From Cinnamomum chago (lineage: Eukaryota; Streptophyta; Magnoliopsida; Laurales; Lauraceae), in contig CP142459.1 in the NCBI GenBank assembly GCA_038049695.1, positions 70,238,001-70,302,000 of the forward strand: a DNA stretch of 64,000 bases. The letters run 5' to 3'. The notes beneath the pieces are model-generated. The model worked only from the letters and a program-made list of their open reading frames with translations. It was not told where the DNA came from and did no database searches. Shown here piece after piece: positions 1 to 12,307 of the stretch; position 1 is the first letter of the stretch; every line of letters starts with the position of its first letter. The translations under genes and the position numbers were made by a program.

Positions 1-2938
1 TCAGGTTTATTTTATTTTATTTTATTTCTCTAAGTCTTTACACAGCAAAGGCCAAAGAGTGATTATGTGATTGCCAAGTCACCATAAGTGAATGTCTTAA
101 AGGTGAATTTGGGGTTGGGCTTGTCATATATATTGAGAAATATCAATATAAGATGCAACAAGCATAAATGGTTGGTCTTTCATTCTTTCACCATACCAAA
201 TATGATTTTGGACATATAATAAATATGATTTTTATTTGACTTGTAGATGGGAAAGTCATCTACAATTGATGGATTTTTCAAAAGAAAAAATCCTCAAAAC
301 TTAGAAGCCGATGCATCATTGCCGACCTCTAACGTTGAGATTCCAATTTCTGAAGACCGTCCTACAAAATCACAAAGAGCTGAAATCAATGAACTTGATA
401 TTAGTTCATTAGAGCGTGATCCAGGATTGCGTCTACAGATATGGGATTATGATATTAATCGGCGTGATGAAATTCGACGGAAGTACATTAAGGTTGGTCC
501 ATACCAACCTATGCTTTCAAAGTATCCGAAATCTGGATCAATAACTCATCTTCGTAGCTTTCAGCATTCGTGGTTCAAGTTATTTCCTTCATGGTTGGAA
601 TATTCCCCAGAGAAAGATGCTATTTTTTGTCTACCATGCTATCTTTTTAATAAGCAAACTGGACTTGCTTCGCAAAATGCATTCACTCTTACTGGATTTA
701 AGAATTGGAAGAAAGTTAAAGATGGAAAAAATTGTGCTTTATTGAGTCATGTTGGGAAGGATCCTAATTCTCCTCATAAAGTTGCCGAGAGATCATGTGA
801 AGACTTGATGAATCAATCTCAACACATAAAGAAAGTGTTTGACAAATTCACTTCGGAAGAAATTGCAAACAATCGATTACGGCTTACGGCTTCAATTGAT
901 ACAGTTCGATGGCTTACATTTCAAGGTTGTGCTTTTAGAGGCCACGATGAAAGTCATAGTTCAATCAATCGTGGAAATTATATTGAAATGTTGAATTTGT
1001 TGAGTTCTTATAATGAGAAAGTTGCACAAGTTGTGTTAGATAAAGCTCCAAAAAATGCTTCTTACACATCACCAAAGATCCAAAAAGAAATTCTCCGTGT
1101 TTTTTTCAACCAAAGTGAAGAAGATAATTCGTGAAGAAATTGGTGATGCGAAATTTTGTATACTTGTTGATGAAGCTCGTGATGAGTCAAAGAAGGAGCA
1201 AATGGCTATAGTTTTGAGATTCGTCGACAAAGATGGCTTTGTGCGAGAGCGTTTTTTTGGGCTTGTTCATGTCTCCAACACTGCATCATTGACCTTAAAA
1301 AATGAGATATATGCTGTATTGTCTTATCATAATCTCGATGTTCAGAATATTAGAGGGCAGGGATACGATGGTGCAAGCAATATGCAGGGTGAGTGGAATG
1401 GATTACAAGCTTTGATTTTGAAGGATTGTCCATATGCTTACTATGTCCATTGTTTAGCACATCGCTTGCAATTGGCATTAGTTGCAGCATCAAAAGAAGT
1501 TAATCCAATTTATCAATTTTTTACTAAATTGACTTCTATTGTCAATATTGTTGGCGCGTCATGCAAGCGTAATGATGAGTTAAAAGTTGCTCAAGCTGCT
1601 GAAATTGCACATTTGATTGCCATTGATGAGCTCGAGAGTGGGAGAGGACTTAATCAGATTGGTTCTTTACAACGGGCAAGAGATACTCGTTGGAGTTCTC
1701 ACTTGAAATCAGTTTCTAGCTTGATAAAGATGTTTAGTCCAACATGTGTAGTTCTAATTAACATCATTGAGGATGGAATTACTTTTTCTCAACGAGGAGA
1801 TGCAGACTCAGCTTACGAGGCAATGACTTCATTTGAATTTGTTTTCATCTTGCATCTTATGAAAGAAATCATGGAGATCACTGAATTACTTTGTCAAGCT
1901 TTGCAATGTCAATCTCAAGACATTTTAAATGCCATGCATCTTGTTTCATCTACTAAAGCACTTATCCAAAAATTGAGAGATGTTGGGTGGGATGCTTTAC
2001 TTACCAAGGTGAAATCATTTTGTGAGGCACGCAATATAGATGTCCCAGATATGAATGCTCGTTATGTTGCGAGACGAGGTCGAGCCCGCCATCAACAAGA
2101 TGAGTTTACAATTGAGCATCATTGTCGAATAGAAATTTTTTATGCTGCGATTGATTCTCAATTACAAGAATTAAATGGTCGGTTTAGTGAGCATGCAGTA
2201 GAGTTGCTTCTTCTTAGCTCAGCTTTGGATCCTCGAAATGCACATGAATCTTTCAGAGGCGATGATATTTGCAAGTTGGTAGACAATTTTTATCCTCGAG
2301 ACTTCACAGAAAATGAGAAAATGCAATTGAGAATGGAACTTCACCATTATGAGTATAATGTAGTTCGACATTCAGACTTTAAAAAATTGTCAACTGTTTC
2401 TGATCTGTGTCAATGGTTGGTAAAGACTAGAAGATCAACAGTCTACCAACTTGTTTTTAGAGTGATTGAACTTGTGCTTACTCTTCCAGTTTCTACTGCA
2501 ACTACTGAACGATCATTTTCAGCCATGAATATTGTCAAAACTAGGCTTCGCAGCAAAATGGAGGATGATTTTCTCTCTGACTCTTTGATTGTGTACATTG
2601 AAAAAGAAATTGCTGAAAAGCTTAGCACAGAATCAATCATAGACGATTTTCGAGATTTGAAAGAACGTCGAGTTCCATTTTGATAGATGATTGAGTTGAA
2701 ATGTACTAAGAAACAATTATTTTACAACTTTTCTTTGCTTATTTTTTGTTAAGGCTGAATATATACCGATTTTAATTTTCATGTCAAATTTAGTCTTGAA
2801 TCGTAATACATTTTTCTTGCTTGAACTTACAACCATGTCGAAAGAAAAGTTAAAAGTCCGATAGTTATAATAATTGGTGAAATAAAATTTTATTCAAATT
2901 TTGGCCCCCCCAAGATGAAATCCTGGTTCCGCCCCTGC
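1..2938 (+). mobile_element. hAT-superfamily DNA transposon, 5' end outside the window
   Basis: The segment holds a ZMYM1/TTF-type hAT transposase reading frame (247-2683) and stops at a typical plant hAT terminus, whose reverse complement begins CAGGGGCGGAACCAGGATTT. Immediately after base 2938 the sequence becomes exon 1 of a glutamate receptor gene, so the right boundary is exact. The 8 bases after the terminus, CTTGAGAC, would be the target duplication, but the left copy lies outside the window. Bases 1-246 look like non-coding 5' element sequence. The same terminal motif caps the small element at 27,973-28,567. Confidence 0.82.
247..2683 (+). pseudogene. hAT transposase (TTF zinc finger, DUF4371, hAT dimerisation domain), frameshifted
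   Basis: Cut-and-paste transposase of the zinc-finger-MYM-type-1-like hAT family. The first frame (247-1134) starts MGKSSTIDGFF and contains the TTF-type zinc finger (IFCLPCYLFN followed by the GFKNWKK region). The second frame (1055-2683) carries the DUF4371 core (ILVDEARDESKKEQMA, then GYDGASNMQG and HCLAHRLQLAL, then TRWSSHL) and the C-terminal hAT dimerisation domain (LPVSTATTERSFSAMN). The two frames join at a run of seven T at 1100-1106, where one T too many accounts for the shift. Apart from that single lesion the roughly 810-codon length is normal for the family. It is therefore either a recently inactivated copy or an intact copy with a homopolymer sequencing error. Confidence 0.88.
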
Positions 2939-4001
2939 TTGAGACATTCTACATGGGTACTTACACCATCCTTCTCCATTTACTTACTACTTCATTGTAT
3001 CTCTATATTTCCTTTGTCCTCTCTTCTTTCCTTTTCTAATCTTTTGTGGATGTAACAGCTGGTGCATGCAATGCATGAGAAAAAAGATATACAAGCAATA
3101 TAAATTTAATTAGCATGATGAAAAAAATGTTTCAGAAAAAAAAAAAAAAAAACAAATGATTGCAGGATTTCACTATCTCCACACATCTCAGACGAAAATT
3201 TAAGTGAGTTGAGTTGACTCAGAGACTTGGCTGAGTCTTGCCAAAACTCACCGACAATTTAGCTTGATGGGTTTTTTTTTTTTTTTTTTCCTGATAACAA
3301 TAAAGTTATCATTATAAGAAATGATATTAAAAAAACACAAAAATCTAAACACATAAAAAGATCATTATAAGAAATGAGTCGATAAGCCTAGGGTGCATGC
3401 AATTGGTGTCTAAGCCTCAGCCCACATGTCTCAGCCCAACTCATTGGATACGCACCCTAATTCATTTTTATGCAAATGATAAATATAGGCAGATTTTTTT
3501 CTTTTTTGCATCCCTTTATTATTTACATATCGAAGGCCAACCTAGCTATGATCATTTCAATCCCCTTGACTCACACATATCTAGATATCTGTCACCATTA
3601 GATTGGTCACTCCAACATTGCACAGTATATAGGCATAAAAACAAATGAGGGCCTACAACTAAAGGCAAGAATCATTTGATTTGATTGGCCTAATATGTCA
3701 CATGCATATTTCTAATCCACATGCAAAACCTCCTAGCATGGGTTCAATCTTGCATTTCTTGCATCCTCGCACCAGAGGTTGGGTGATGTTGTCACAGTAC
3801 GTGACACAGTCAATGCCCTGAAATTCAAGGAAATCCCGGTTCATTGATGGCCCCTCACCTATTTAACATCCAGATTAGGCCGCATGAAGACGTCCCGGTT
3901 CATTTGAGAAAATTTCTCTTATAAATAGAGTATATACATATAATCTCCTAAGGGAGCTCCTTAGGTGACCACCCAAGGGGATACACCGTGGATGGGGGTG
4001 A

Positions 4002-4283
4002 TGTTGGGTATATGGGTTTTGGATTTTGGCTCATTTTGTAGGCCCAACCCATTTGTATTAGGATTCAGGGGTAGTTTGGTCTTTCTCCAAAACTACGTAT
4101 TATCTACGTTTGGTTGTAACCCTAATTATGTGAAAAAACTCTATTTAGTAGAGAAGAAGAGGACAAACTTTGTCCGTGGACGTAGGTGTCAAATCACCGA
4201 ACCACGTAAATCCTGTGTTCATTCTGTGTGGCATGATTTGGATTGCTTGTTGATTGCACTTTTCCGCACACATGATCACAACA
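4002..4283. mobile_element. Solo LTR, Ty1-copia-like, in intron 1 of GLR copy 1
   Basis: A 282-bp block begins TGTTGGGTAT and ends CACAACA, the TG...CA and TGTTG/CAACA termini usual for copia LTRs. It contains the common plant LTR motif around ACCGAACCACGTAAATC (4196-4212). It is flanked by GGTGA (3997-4001) and AGTGA (4284-4288), a 4/5 match to a 5-bp target duplication. No internal retroelement sequence adjoins it, which fits a solo LTR left by recombination. Confidence 0.62.
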
Positions 4284-4848
4284 AGTGATAGATTATTTAC
4301 TTTCCTCTGTGAATCAATCCTACCTCCCAAAGCCTTGAGGCATTGGTAGGCAGCTAAAGGGTGGAACCGGTCGGTGCACATTGCAATGTTGAGTCGTTCC
4401 TCCTGGAATTTAAATTCAAGATTTGTTAGTTTTAATATCATATTAAATTTTCTCTGCCAACCCCTCTAATAAAATCTCAAGATAGTGTTAGTAGAGGCAG
4501 TGAAAATACTTTTCAACAATTATATTACTGTAATTAAATAAAGGCCCCACAAAATCCAACAATAAAACAGAAGAAATTGGGGATTTTTTTATGAACAAAT
4601 TCCTGCTGAACTTGTTTTCCAGACAAAAAATTTACACTGACGAGAGATTGACTTGATCGTCCTTTTTTTAAAAAATTTCATAGTCTTACGCACAACACAC
4701 TGTATCGTGGATATCGTGGATTAGCCCTTATACTTCTTCACTAAAATTAAAGGAGTAAAGAGAAGATCTCCATGCTGTATGATCTTATGCCTCATTAAGC
4801 TCAAGCTTGATCACAATCATGATCGCTACTCGAACACCTAACCTACCA

Positions 4849-5410
4849 GGCTCTGATACCATTTATAGGATCTTATACTCCATTGAGCTACCGCTTATCT
4901 CAAAACCAATTGGTGATATGAAACGGTACAACAATTGTTTTATGGTGAGGGCGAGGGTTCGACCACAATTATTATTACTGCTTAGGAGCGATGGTGGACG
5001 TTGACCTCAACATATGCAGATAAGACAGACAAACAAACAAAAAAAAGCAATGGGGAAACCTCATATAGTTGTGAGATCTCTATATAAGGAAGACAAATAA
5101 GGAAAAGAAAAATTTACAATTGATATGAATATAATAATGGAACACATTCCTAATTGAAGAGAAGTGGAGAAGAGAAACATAATGAAGAACGCAGAACAAA
5201 AATGGAGAAATGGGGAGAAGGGTTGGTGCGGATTGGGTTAGGCTGAGGTCCAAAATTTTGAATTCAGGCTTGGGATTTAGCTTGGGCCTGGGAATTCAGG
5301 TTTCATCTGGTCTGGGACTCATGTACATACAATCCGTTCCAGGCTTAAGCGGGTTCAATACCTTGTCTAGCCCACCTTAGCTGGAAACTCAACCAAGTTT
5401 CTATTCCTAA
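4849..5410 (-). mobile_element. Degenerate LTR retrotransposon remnant with primer-binding-site motif
   Basis: GGCTCTGATACCA at 4849-4861 is the complement of the methionine-initiator-tRNA primer binding site (TGGTATCAGAGCC), implying a minus-strand LTR element whose 5' LTR lies to its right. The following sequence has LTR-like features but I could not fix a TG...CA boundary, so the right end is approximate. It lies in intron 1 of GLR copy 1. Confidence 0.35.
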
Positions 5411-8400
5411 CATTGAAGTCTCAACTTGAGACTCATCCCAGTTCCAAACTACATTCTGAAATCTTAAAAAAAGACCCAAACAAAACAAAACAAAACGAAT
5501 GAATATTTCCTGGGGTGATGGGTAGGTGCAGTTTTGAATGCATCTACAATGAACATGCCATTACCAAGTCTTCTGATGTATGTGATACAAATCATAAAAT
5601 AATAACTTCTGCCAATGCTCACTCCATGATGGATGAAACTTTAAGATGACATTAATCATCATCGATCTATAAAGTCTTATCTCATCAATTTGGGATATGT
5701 CTACATCAGAACTGCAGGAGACATTGCAGGTGCATTTTAGAATATTAGACTGCAACAATAAAACCACTAGTACTAATGCAGTTCCAATTTCTAAATGCAG
5801 CCAAAGTACTCATGGACGAGCTGCATGTGCAGGCAATCATCGGACTAAACTCATGGGAGGAGTCTGCTTTTGTAGCAGAACTAAGCAACAGATCAAAAGT
5901 CTCACTTCTTTCATTCTCTCCAGACGACGTCCCATTGGCACCCTCCCAATGGCCATTCCTCGTACAGATGCACCGCAGCCACCAACCCCAGATGAAGGCG
6001 GTCGCCGCCATCATCAGATCCTACCAATGGCGGCGGGTTGTAGTCATCTACCAAGATCACAGTTACGCCGCAGCCAAGGACATCGCATTCCTCTCGGACG
6101 CACTCCGAGAATCAAATTCTCTGATCGAGCGCCGCTCTATACTCCCCACCTTATCCTCTCAAATCTGACTTGAGAATCGCCATTCGGGAAGCGCTCATCA
6201 CACTCCAGAACTCTCAGTGTAGGGTGTTCATTGTGCACTCCTCATCAGCTGTCGGTGCTCTGTTGTTCTCCGAGGCGACACGCATTGGAATGATGACGAA
6301 AGACTATGTTTGGAACACCACAAACAGCATTACAAGCCTCTTGACTTCTGCGGACTCCTCCATCATCTCCTCCATGCAGGGAGTCATTGGAATCAGGAAC
6401 TACTACTCTCAGTCGGATGAAAGATTCAAAGACTTCCGCAACCGGTTTCGGCATCAATTCTGGCTACAATATCCCAATGAAGATAACCCAGAACCAGGAA
6501 TTTCTGGACTCAAAGCTTATGATGCTACATGGGTTGTGTCACAAGCTAGCCATGAAGGCTCTTAGAAGAGGGTCTTTGACCAAAAGTCAACCATGGTCAA
6601 CCAATCCCAACATGGTGATTGGTCAAAGATTGCTACAGAGCATCCTAGCCACTAATTGGAGCGGGCTGAGCGGTGAGATTCGCTTTTCTGACAGAAGATT
6701 GGTGCAGGCATCAACTCTCCAGATTGTCAATGTGGTAGGGAGAAGCTACAGAGAGCTTGGACTCTGGTCACCAGAATCTAGTGTATTCACTATTAAAGAT
6801 GATGCTGAAATCGGTGGGGAGAAGAACAGCACATCCATGAAAATCTTAGGGTATGTGTATTGGCCAGGGGGCTCTTCTTATGTCCCCATGGGATGGGCCA
6901 TTCCCACATTGGGCATGCGGATGAAGATCGGTGTTCCATTGAATTCTCCATATGAAAAGTTTGTGAAAGTGAAGTTCAATGAAACTTCAAACCAAACCAC
7001 CGTCACTGGCTTCTCCATCGATGTCTTTGAAACAGTGGTGCAACGTCTTCCATATAACTTGCCTTATGACTTTATTCCTTACTCAGGCACCTATGACTCT
7101 CTAGTAGAACAAGTTCAGCTCAAGGTGAGTTGAGTGCAGACATGGACATTAACACAATCAAGAGGTCTTTTATCTTTAATGAATTGAAGCCAATTGAAAG
7201 CTGAATTGACATTTGGCTTTGGTTCCAACAATTTCATTGCTCCTCCAATTTTATTTTTATATCCTTATTGGTTTATAAGACTGATATTGTGCTTTTCATG
7301 GATTCTATATAATCTATCATGGAGAAGACGTTCGATGCAGTGGTGGGTGACACTGCGATCGTGGCTAATCGCTGTCAGTATGCAGAATTTACCCATCCTT
7401 ATGCAGAATCTGGAGTCCAGATATTGGTCCTGAAGGATGAAAATGAATCTAGAGCTTGGATGTTCATGAAGCCTTTCACAGTAGCTCTATGGGCCCTCAC
7501 TGCCATCACTAATATGTACAATGGATTTGTGGTGTGGCTGATGGAACGCGCGGACAATAAATACTTTCATGAAGGTACCGTTTGGCATCAAATTGGCACA
7601 TCAGTCTGGTTCTCCTTCTCCACGCTCTTCTCGCGACACGGTATGGACTAGCTCTTGCCAAATGAATAATAAGTATAGTTATTAAAGTAAAATCTCGAAC
7701 AAAATTAAGTGAACTTGAAAGCAAGTGTCAAGATCCATCTGCAATCCACCCAAGATCAACTTTGTTATATGATCATAGCCATCTAAAGTGGTACCTCAAT
7801 ACAAAGCAATGAATAATAGACACAATCAGGCATTCCATCGGCCTTGATTTGGTGTTGTGATCATTCTTTTGGGGTGGTGAACCACTGCAGAGCTTGCGAG
7901 GTTTGCACTGGATCATTGCTAAGATATCTCTGGAATCTAATAAATTTATGCTATCATAAGTTAATTAATTCAAGTCCATCATCTCCTTCCAAATTCTCAG
8001 CCACACTCTGAAATTTGCAAACAATTTGTACATGACAAGTCTTTTTTTATGTGATGGGGACACATGAACTGAGGAAATCTTTGAACACTCCCAGATTGGA
8101 AGTTCTAGCCATCTGTAATTTGGCCTTCTAAAAAGACCACTGCATTCTACTTTAAACCATATATTGAAGGATTAGAAACTTTCAATCTGGAAAATCTTCA
8201 CGTCATTTTCCAATGGAAAAACAGAAAAGTTGCACTCCATTAAAGTTACTCTTTTCTCTGTAGGAGGGGCACTTCGTAGCAGTTTGTCTCAAGTAGTTAC
8301 AGTAGTATGGTTGTTTGTCGCACTCGTCTTGACGTCGAGTTACACTGCTAGCTTAACTTCTACCCTCACGACCCAGCAGCTCAAACCAAGGTACATTGAT

Positions 8401-9521
8401 GTAGAGTCATTGCTAAAGAGCAATGCCAAGGTTGGTTGTGACAAGGGCTCCTTTGTGGTCAAGTATGTGGAAGAGGTGTTGGGGTTCCATCCCAACAACA
8501 TAATCAAATATGATTTTCAGGAGGCCCCAAACTATCCTGAAGCCCTCAAGAGTGGAAAAATTCAAGCAGCCTTTCTTGAAGTCCCCTATATGAAGTTACT
8601 CCTTGCCTACAATTGCAAAGGCTTTACCACTGTAGGGTCTACCTATGAGGTTGGAGGATTCGGTTTTGTAAGTAACAACGAACCCTCAATTCACTCGTAG
8701 CTCAGGCAATGTGGTCATTTCTAACAAGCAGATGTCACATGCTGAGGCTGATTAGTACTGAAGGATTGTTATAGTCTGAAAAAAGGCACCAATCAGATGA
8801 TCATAACAAGAAAACTAATGCTCATTCCCGAAATTTGGATGATTGTCATTTCGTTTAGCTGTCATTTATAGTACAATTTTCATCAGACAGTTATGATGAT
8901 CTGATTGGTGCTATCTGTGCTCTTTGAGCAGTGACTCTAGGTCACAACATCACTGCCTTACAAAAGATGCATTAAAATTTTCAAACACTACATCTAATTT
9001 TTCTTCTCATCCAAATCTTTTAGTTGAGGGGACACTTTTTGGTTGGTTTGCATGAGAGAAATTTGCGCTGGTAAAGCGAACCTATTAAATCAAAGGACTA
9101 ATAAAATAGTGTAAGTCATTGTAACATTTGTGTACCATTGGAGGGTAACCAAGGTCCTATCCAAGATATGACTCTGAACTAGAAAATTCTAAATGAGCAT
9201 ATATTGCCTATTTTTACTTGATCATCATCGTCATCATCATCGTAGCTTTATCCCGACTATGAATATTTTCCTTTATATATCTTTACTAGTACTCTCATCC
9301 CTTTTTTTTTTTTTTTTTTTTTTGCCTACTCCTTTTAAAGGCCATTGACCTGCATAAAAATACTTTTTTTTCTTCACCGTACCATTGTAGTTGCTGGCCT
9401 ATGTGGGACATGAGCATGGAGCTTACTATTAATCCCTTCATGAGAATGCAACTTACTTTTCATGGAAATGTAGGTATTCCCAAAGGGCTCACCTCTTGTC
9501 CAAGATGTCACTGAAGCAATC

Positions 9522-12236
9522 TTTTTTTTGCTAAGATGCAAATTGAATTAAGAAAAGAAAAGGAAGAAACAACAGCTGCCAAGAAAGACAGCAGGAAAGA
9601 ACCAGCAGAAAACCAAAGAACAGAACTCTATCTCATAGAAGGATAGAGCTGATTACAAAGAGAGAAAAAAGAATCTAAAATGGCACTAGAGAAAGGAGAA
9701 GACAATTTACATAGGGCAAAGGATGCAACCTCCAAAAAGAATTTAATAGCTAAGTCCAGAAAAGGCACCTTGCTGTTGAAGATTGATAAGTTTCTAACCT
9801 TCCAAATGCTGAAAATGGCTATGATGAAGAGAGCACCCAACCCCTTCTTGGCTCTGCTGCAAGAGTTTAGGGAGAAGGCATTCCACTTAGCTGAGATAGA
9901 GCTGGTAGGGGGAGACCTGATGTTCCCATTAACCTCTAGCCAAGACCAGAAAGCTGCAGCAAAAGGGCAGAGGAAGAACAGCTGAAATGAAGACTCCTGA
10001 TGAGTGCCACATAAACTACAGGATGATGCCAGATGCACACCAATCGACTGGGCCCAGGCATTGGTGGGGAGCTTGTTATGGAACAATTTCCATGCAAAAC
10101 ACGCTGTGGAAGGCTTGAGGAGATTGTTCCATGCGAACTTGGACCAAACAGTAGAGGAGATTTTGGAACGAGTGGACTCCCAGGCAGCTGCAAAGGAGAG
10201 GGAGCTGGAATTTGTGCTTGACCAAAGAAGCTTGTCAGGTTCTTCAACCAAGGAGAGGGAGGCTAATAAGGAAGAGGAGAAAGATGTCACCTGCTGGGGG
10301 ATGGAGATACTAGAGAGCCTCTGATGATTTAAATAAACAGCATTAACAGAATCGGACCAAGGAAAAGAGACCTCAGGGAAGATCTGCGCCAAAGATAGAG
10401 GACTATGCCATTTGTCATGCTAGAAGTCCAATCTTTTCCCATCACCTAAGAGCCAATGACTGCTTTGAAACAGAAAAGGAGAGATTCTCTTGATAGGCCT
10501 CCATATACAAGAACCAGAGGATAGGGAGCTAGGATGCCAAGGAGAAAAACTCTTGAAGTATTTAGCTCTAAACCAGCTGACCCACAGAGAAGAGGAGGAG
10601 ATAGCTGCCCACCCCAGCCGAATGGAATTAGCTTTGATCATTTCCTTTAGACAACGGAGGCCCAGCCCACCTTCCAACTTAGGCAAACAAACCGTGCTCC
10701 AATTGATTAGGCTCCTTTTGATTTTATCAGTGCCCCCGGACCAAAGGAAGTTCCTCATCCATTTCTCAAGAAAGGAGCAAACGGAGATAGGAATGGGAAG
10801 AACAAGAAGAATGTGAATTGGAAGGCTCTGGAGAACATGCTTGACTAGGATGAGTCTCCCCGCAAAGGAAAGCAGGTTGCTTTTCCATCCAGAGAGCCTT
10901 TGCCTAAAGATATCCTTTAAACTCTCAGAGAATCTGGCTTTTGGGCTGCCAATGAAGAGAGGAGCACCCAAATACTTTGAAGGAAAGAAAGCCTGAGAGA
11001 AACCAACAGAACGTAAAACTCTTGAAATGAAGGACTGCCTGCTGTTGCCAAAAAGAACACTGCATTTTCTAAGGTTGAAGTGCTGGCCAGCTGCCTGCTG
11101 GTAGGCTTTTAGAACCCCTTTTATTGCTTTTATACTCCGGGGAAAGCTTTGAAGAAGAGCAGAATATCATCCGCGTAAAACAGGTGGCAGACAGAGGGGG
11201 AAGCTGGGGCTCTGTAAATCGGAGAGACGATCTTCTGGGAAACCAGATGAGCAATGTTTAAGCTTAGGATTTCTTCCACAAGGATGAAGAGATAAGGGGA
11301 TAGGGGATCTCCCTGCCTAAGCCCACACCCCACACCAAAGTAACCTGCAGGCTCTCTGTTTATAAGGACTGATCCTTTGGAAGAGCAGACACACGCTTGG
11401 ATGAGAGAGGCCCAATCTTTGCTAAACCCAAAGAAGTCTAGAGCTTTGAAGAGAAACGACCAGCTTAACTTGTCAAAAGCTTTTGAAATATCCAACTTGA
11501 GGCAAATGCCTTTTCCTTTAGTGCCCTTTTGAAGGTTCTGAGTAAGCTCATGAGCCAGGGCAATATGGTCTTGAATTTTCCTGCCTTTCAAGAAAGCCGC
11601 CTGGTGAAGCGAAATGATGCTAGGGAGAAAGCAGCCATACGAGAGGCAAGGATTTTGGATGTAACTTTATAGGAGAAATTGAGAAGACTGATGGGGCGAT
11701 AGTCTCCGAAGGAGGAGGGGGCAGCAACTTTGGGAATGAGGGAGATAAAGAAGGAGTTTGTGGCCTTTAGAAGCTTTTTAGAAATGAAAAAGTTCTGGAC
11801 CGCATCAATAACAGTCGAACCAATGATGTCCTAGCAGCTGCTGAAGAAGCTACCTGAGAAACCGTCTGGACCAGGAGAGCTTGATTTTTTGAGACTGAAG
11901 ATCACAGCCTTTATCTCTTCTATGGAGGGGACTGCAATCAGAGCCGAATTCTGCAAAGGAACAACAGTGGCCTTTGGCACTTGGAAAAGGCTGGGATCCA
12001 AGATTCCAGGAGAAGGCTTGAAAATGTCAGCAAAGAAGTCAGCAGCTGCTACTTTGATCTGAGGGTGAGATTCCAGAGATTGACCTTTGAAATTGATAGA
12101 GTCGATACGATTCTTAGAGCCTCTAATTTTGGAAACCATATGGAAAAAGCTAGTATTTCTGTCGCCTTCCTTTAGCCAATTTGTCCTAGATTTCTGCTTC
12201 CAATGAATTTCCTCCGCTTGAAGCAAATTTTGAAGG
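9522..12236 (-). mobile_element. 5'-truncated L1-type LINE inserted in GLR exon 5
   Basis: Minus-strand non-LTR retrotransposon. In its own direction it starts inside ORF2 upstream of the reverse transcriptase (WLKEGDRNTSFFH, then SSPGPDGFSGSF) and continues through RT motifs (LKLDISKAFDKLSW, GLRQGDPLSPYLF, FYADDILLF). It then runs to the C-terminal zf-RVT region (AWKLFHNKLPTNAWAQ, CSLCGTHQESS). A T-run at 9522-9529 is the complement of its poly(A) tail. The insertion is flanked by a perfect 13-bp target duplication, CACTGAAGCAATC, at 9509-9521 and 12,237-12,249. ORF1 and the endonuclease are missing, and frameshifts and stops (for example 11,831-11,833 and about 10,420) break ORF2, so it cannot move by itself. 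Confidence 0.92.
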
Positions 12237-12307
12237 CACTGAAGCAATCCTTGAAGTGCGGGAAAGTGGCCAAATGCGAGAACTGGAGGATGGCTTGATT
12301 GCATCAT
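9628..12307 (-). pseudogene. LINE ORF2 remnant (reverse transcriptase and zf-RVT), four broken reading-frame blocks
   Basis: The blocks, in transcription order, are 12,307-11,831, 11,591-11,130, 10,971-10,420 and 10,392-9628. The first opens within host-exon sequence, so only its part below 12,237 is LINE. Reverse transcriptase motifs including the FYADD catalytic box lie in the second block, the thumb and connection region in the third, and the zf-RVT Cys/His region in the last. In-frame stops separate blocks 1 and 2 (TAG after FSSC) and blocks 3 and 4 (after GKRLDF), and the frame changes between blocks 1 and 2 and between 2 and 3. Confidence 0.85.

Noticed and set aside
3965..4288. 107-codon plus-strand reading frame near 4 kb
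   Set aside because: It lies entirely in the solo LTR and has no conserved domain.
9680..10816. Plus-strand reading frames of 100-110 codons opposite the LINE
   Set aside because: They are antisense shadows of the LINE ORF2, which carries the recognisable reverse transcriptase motifs.
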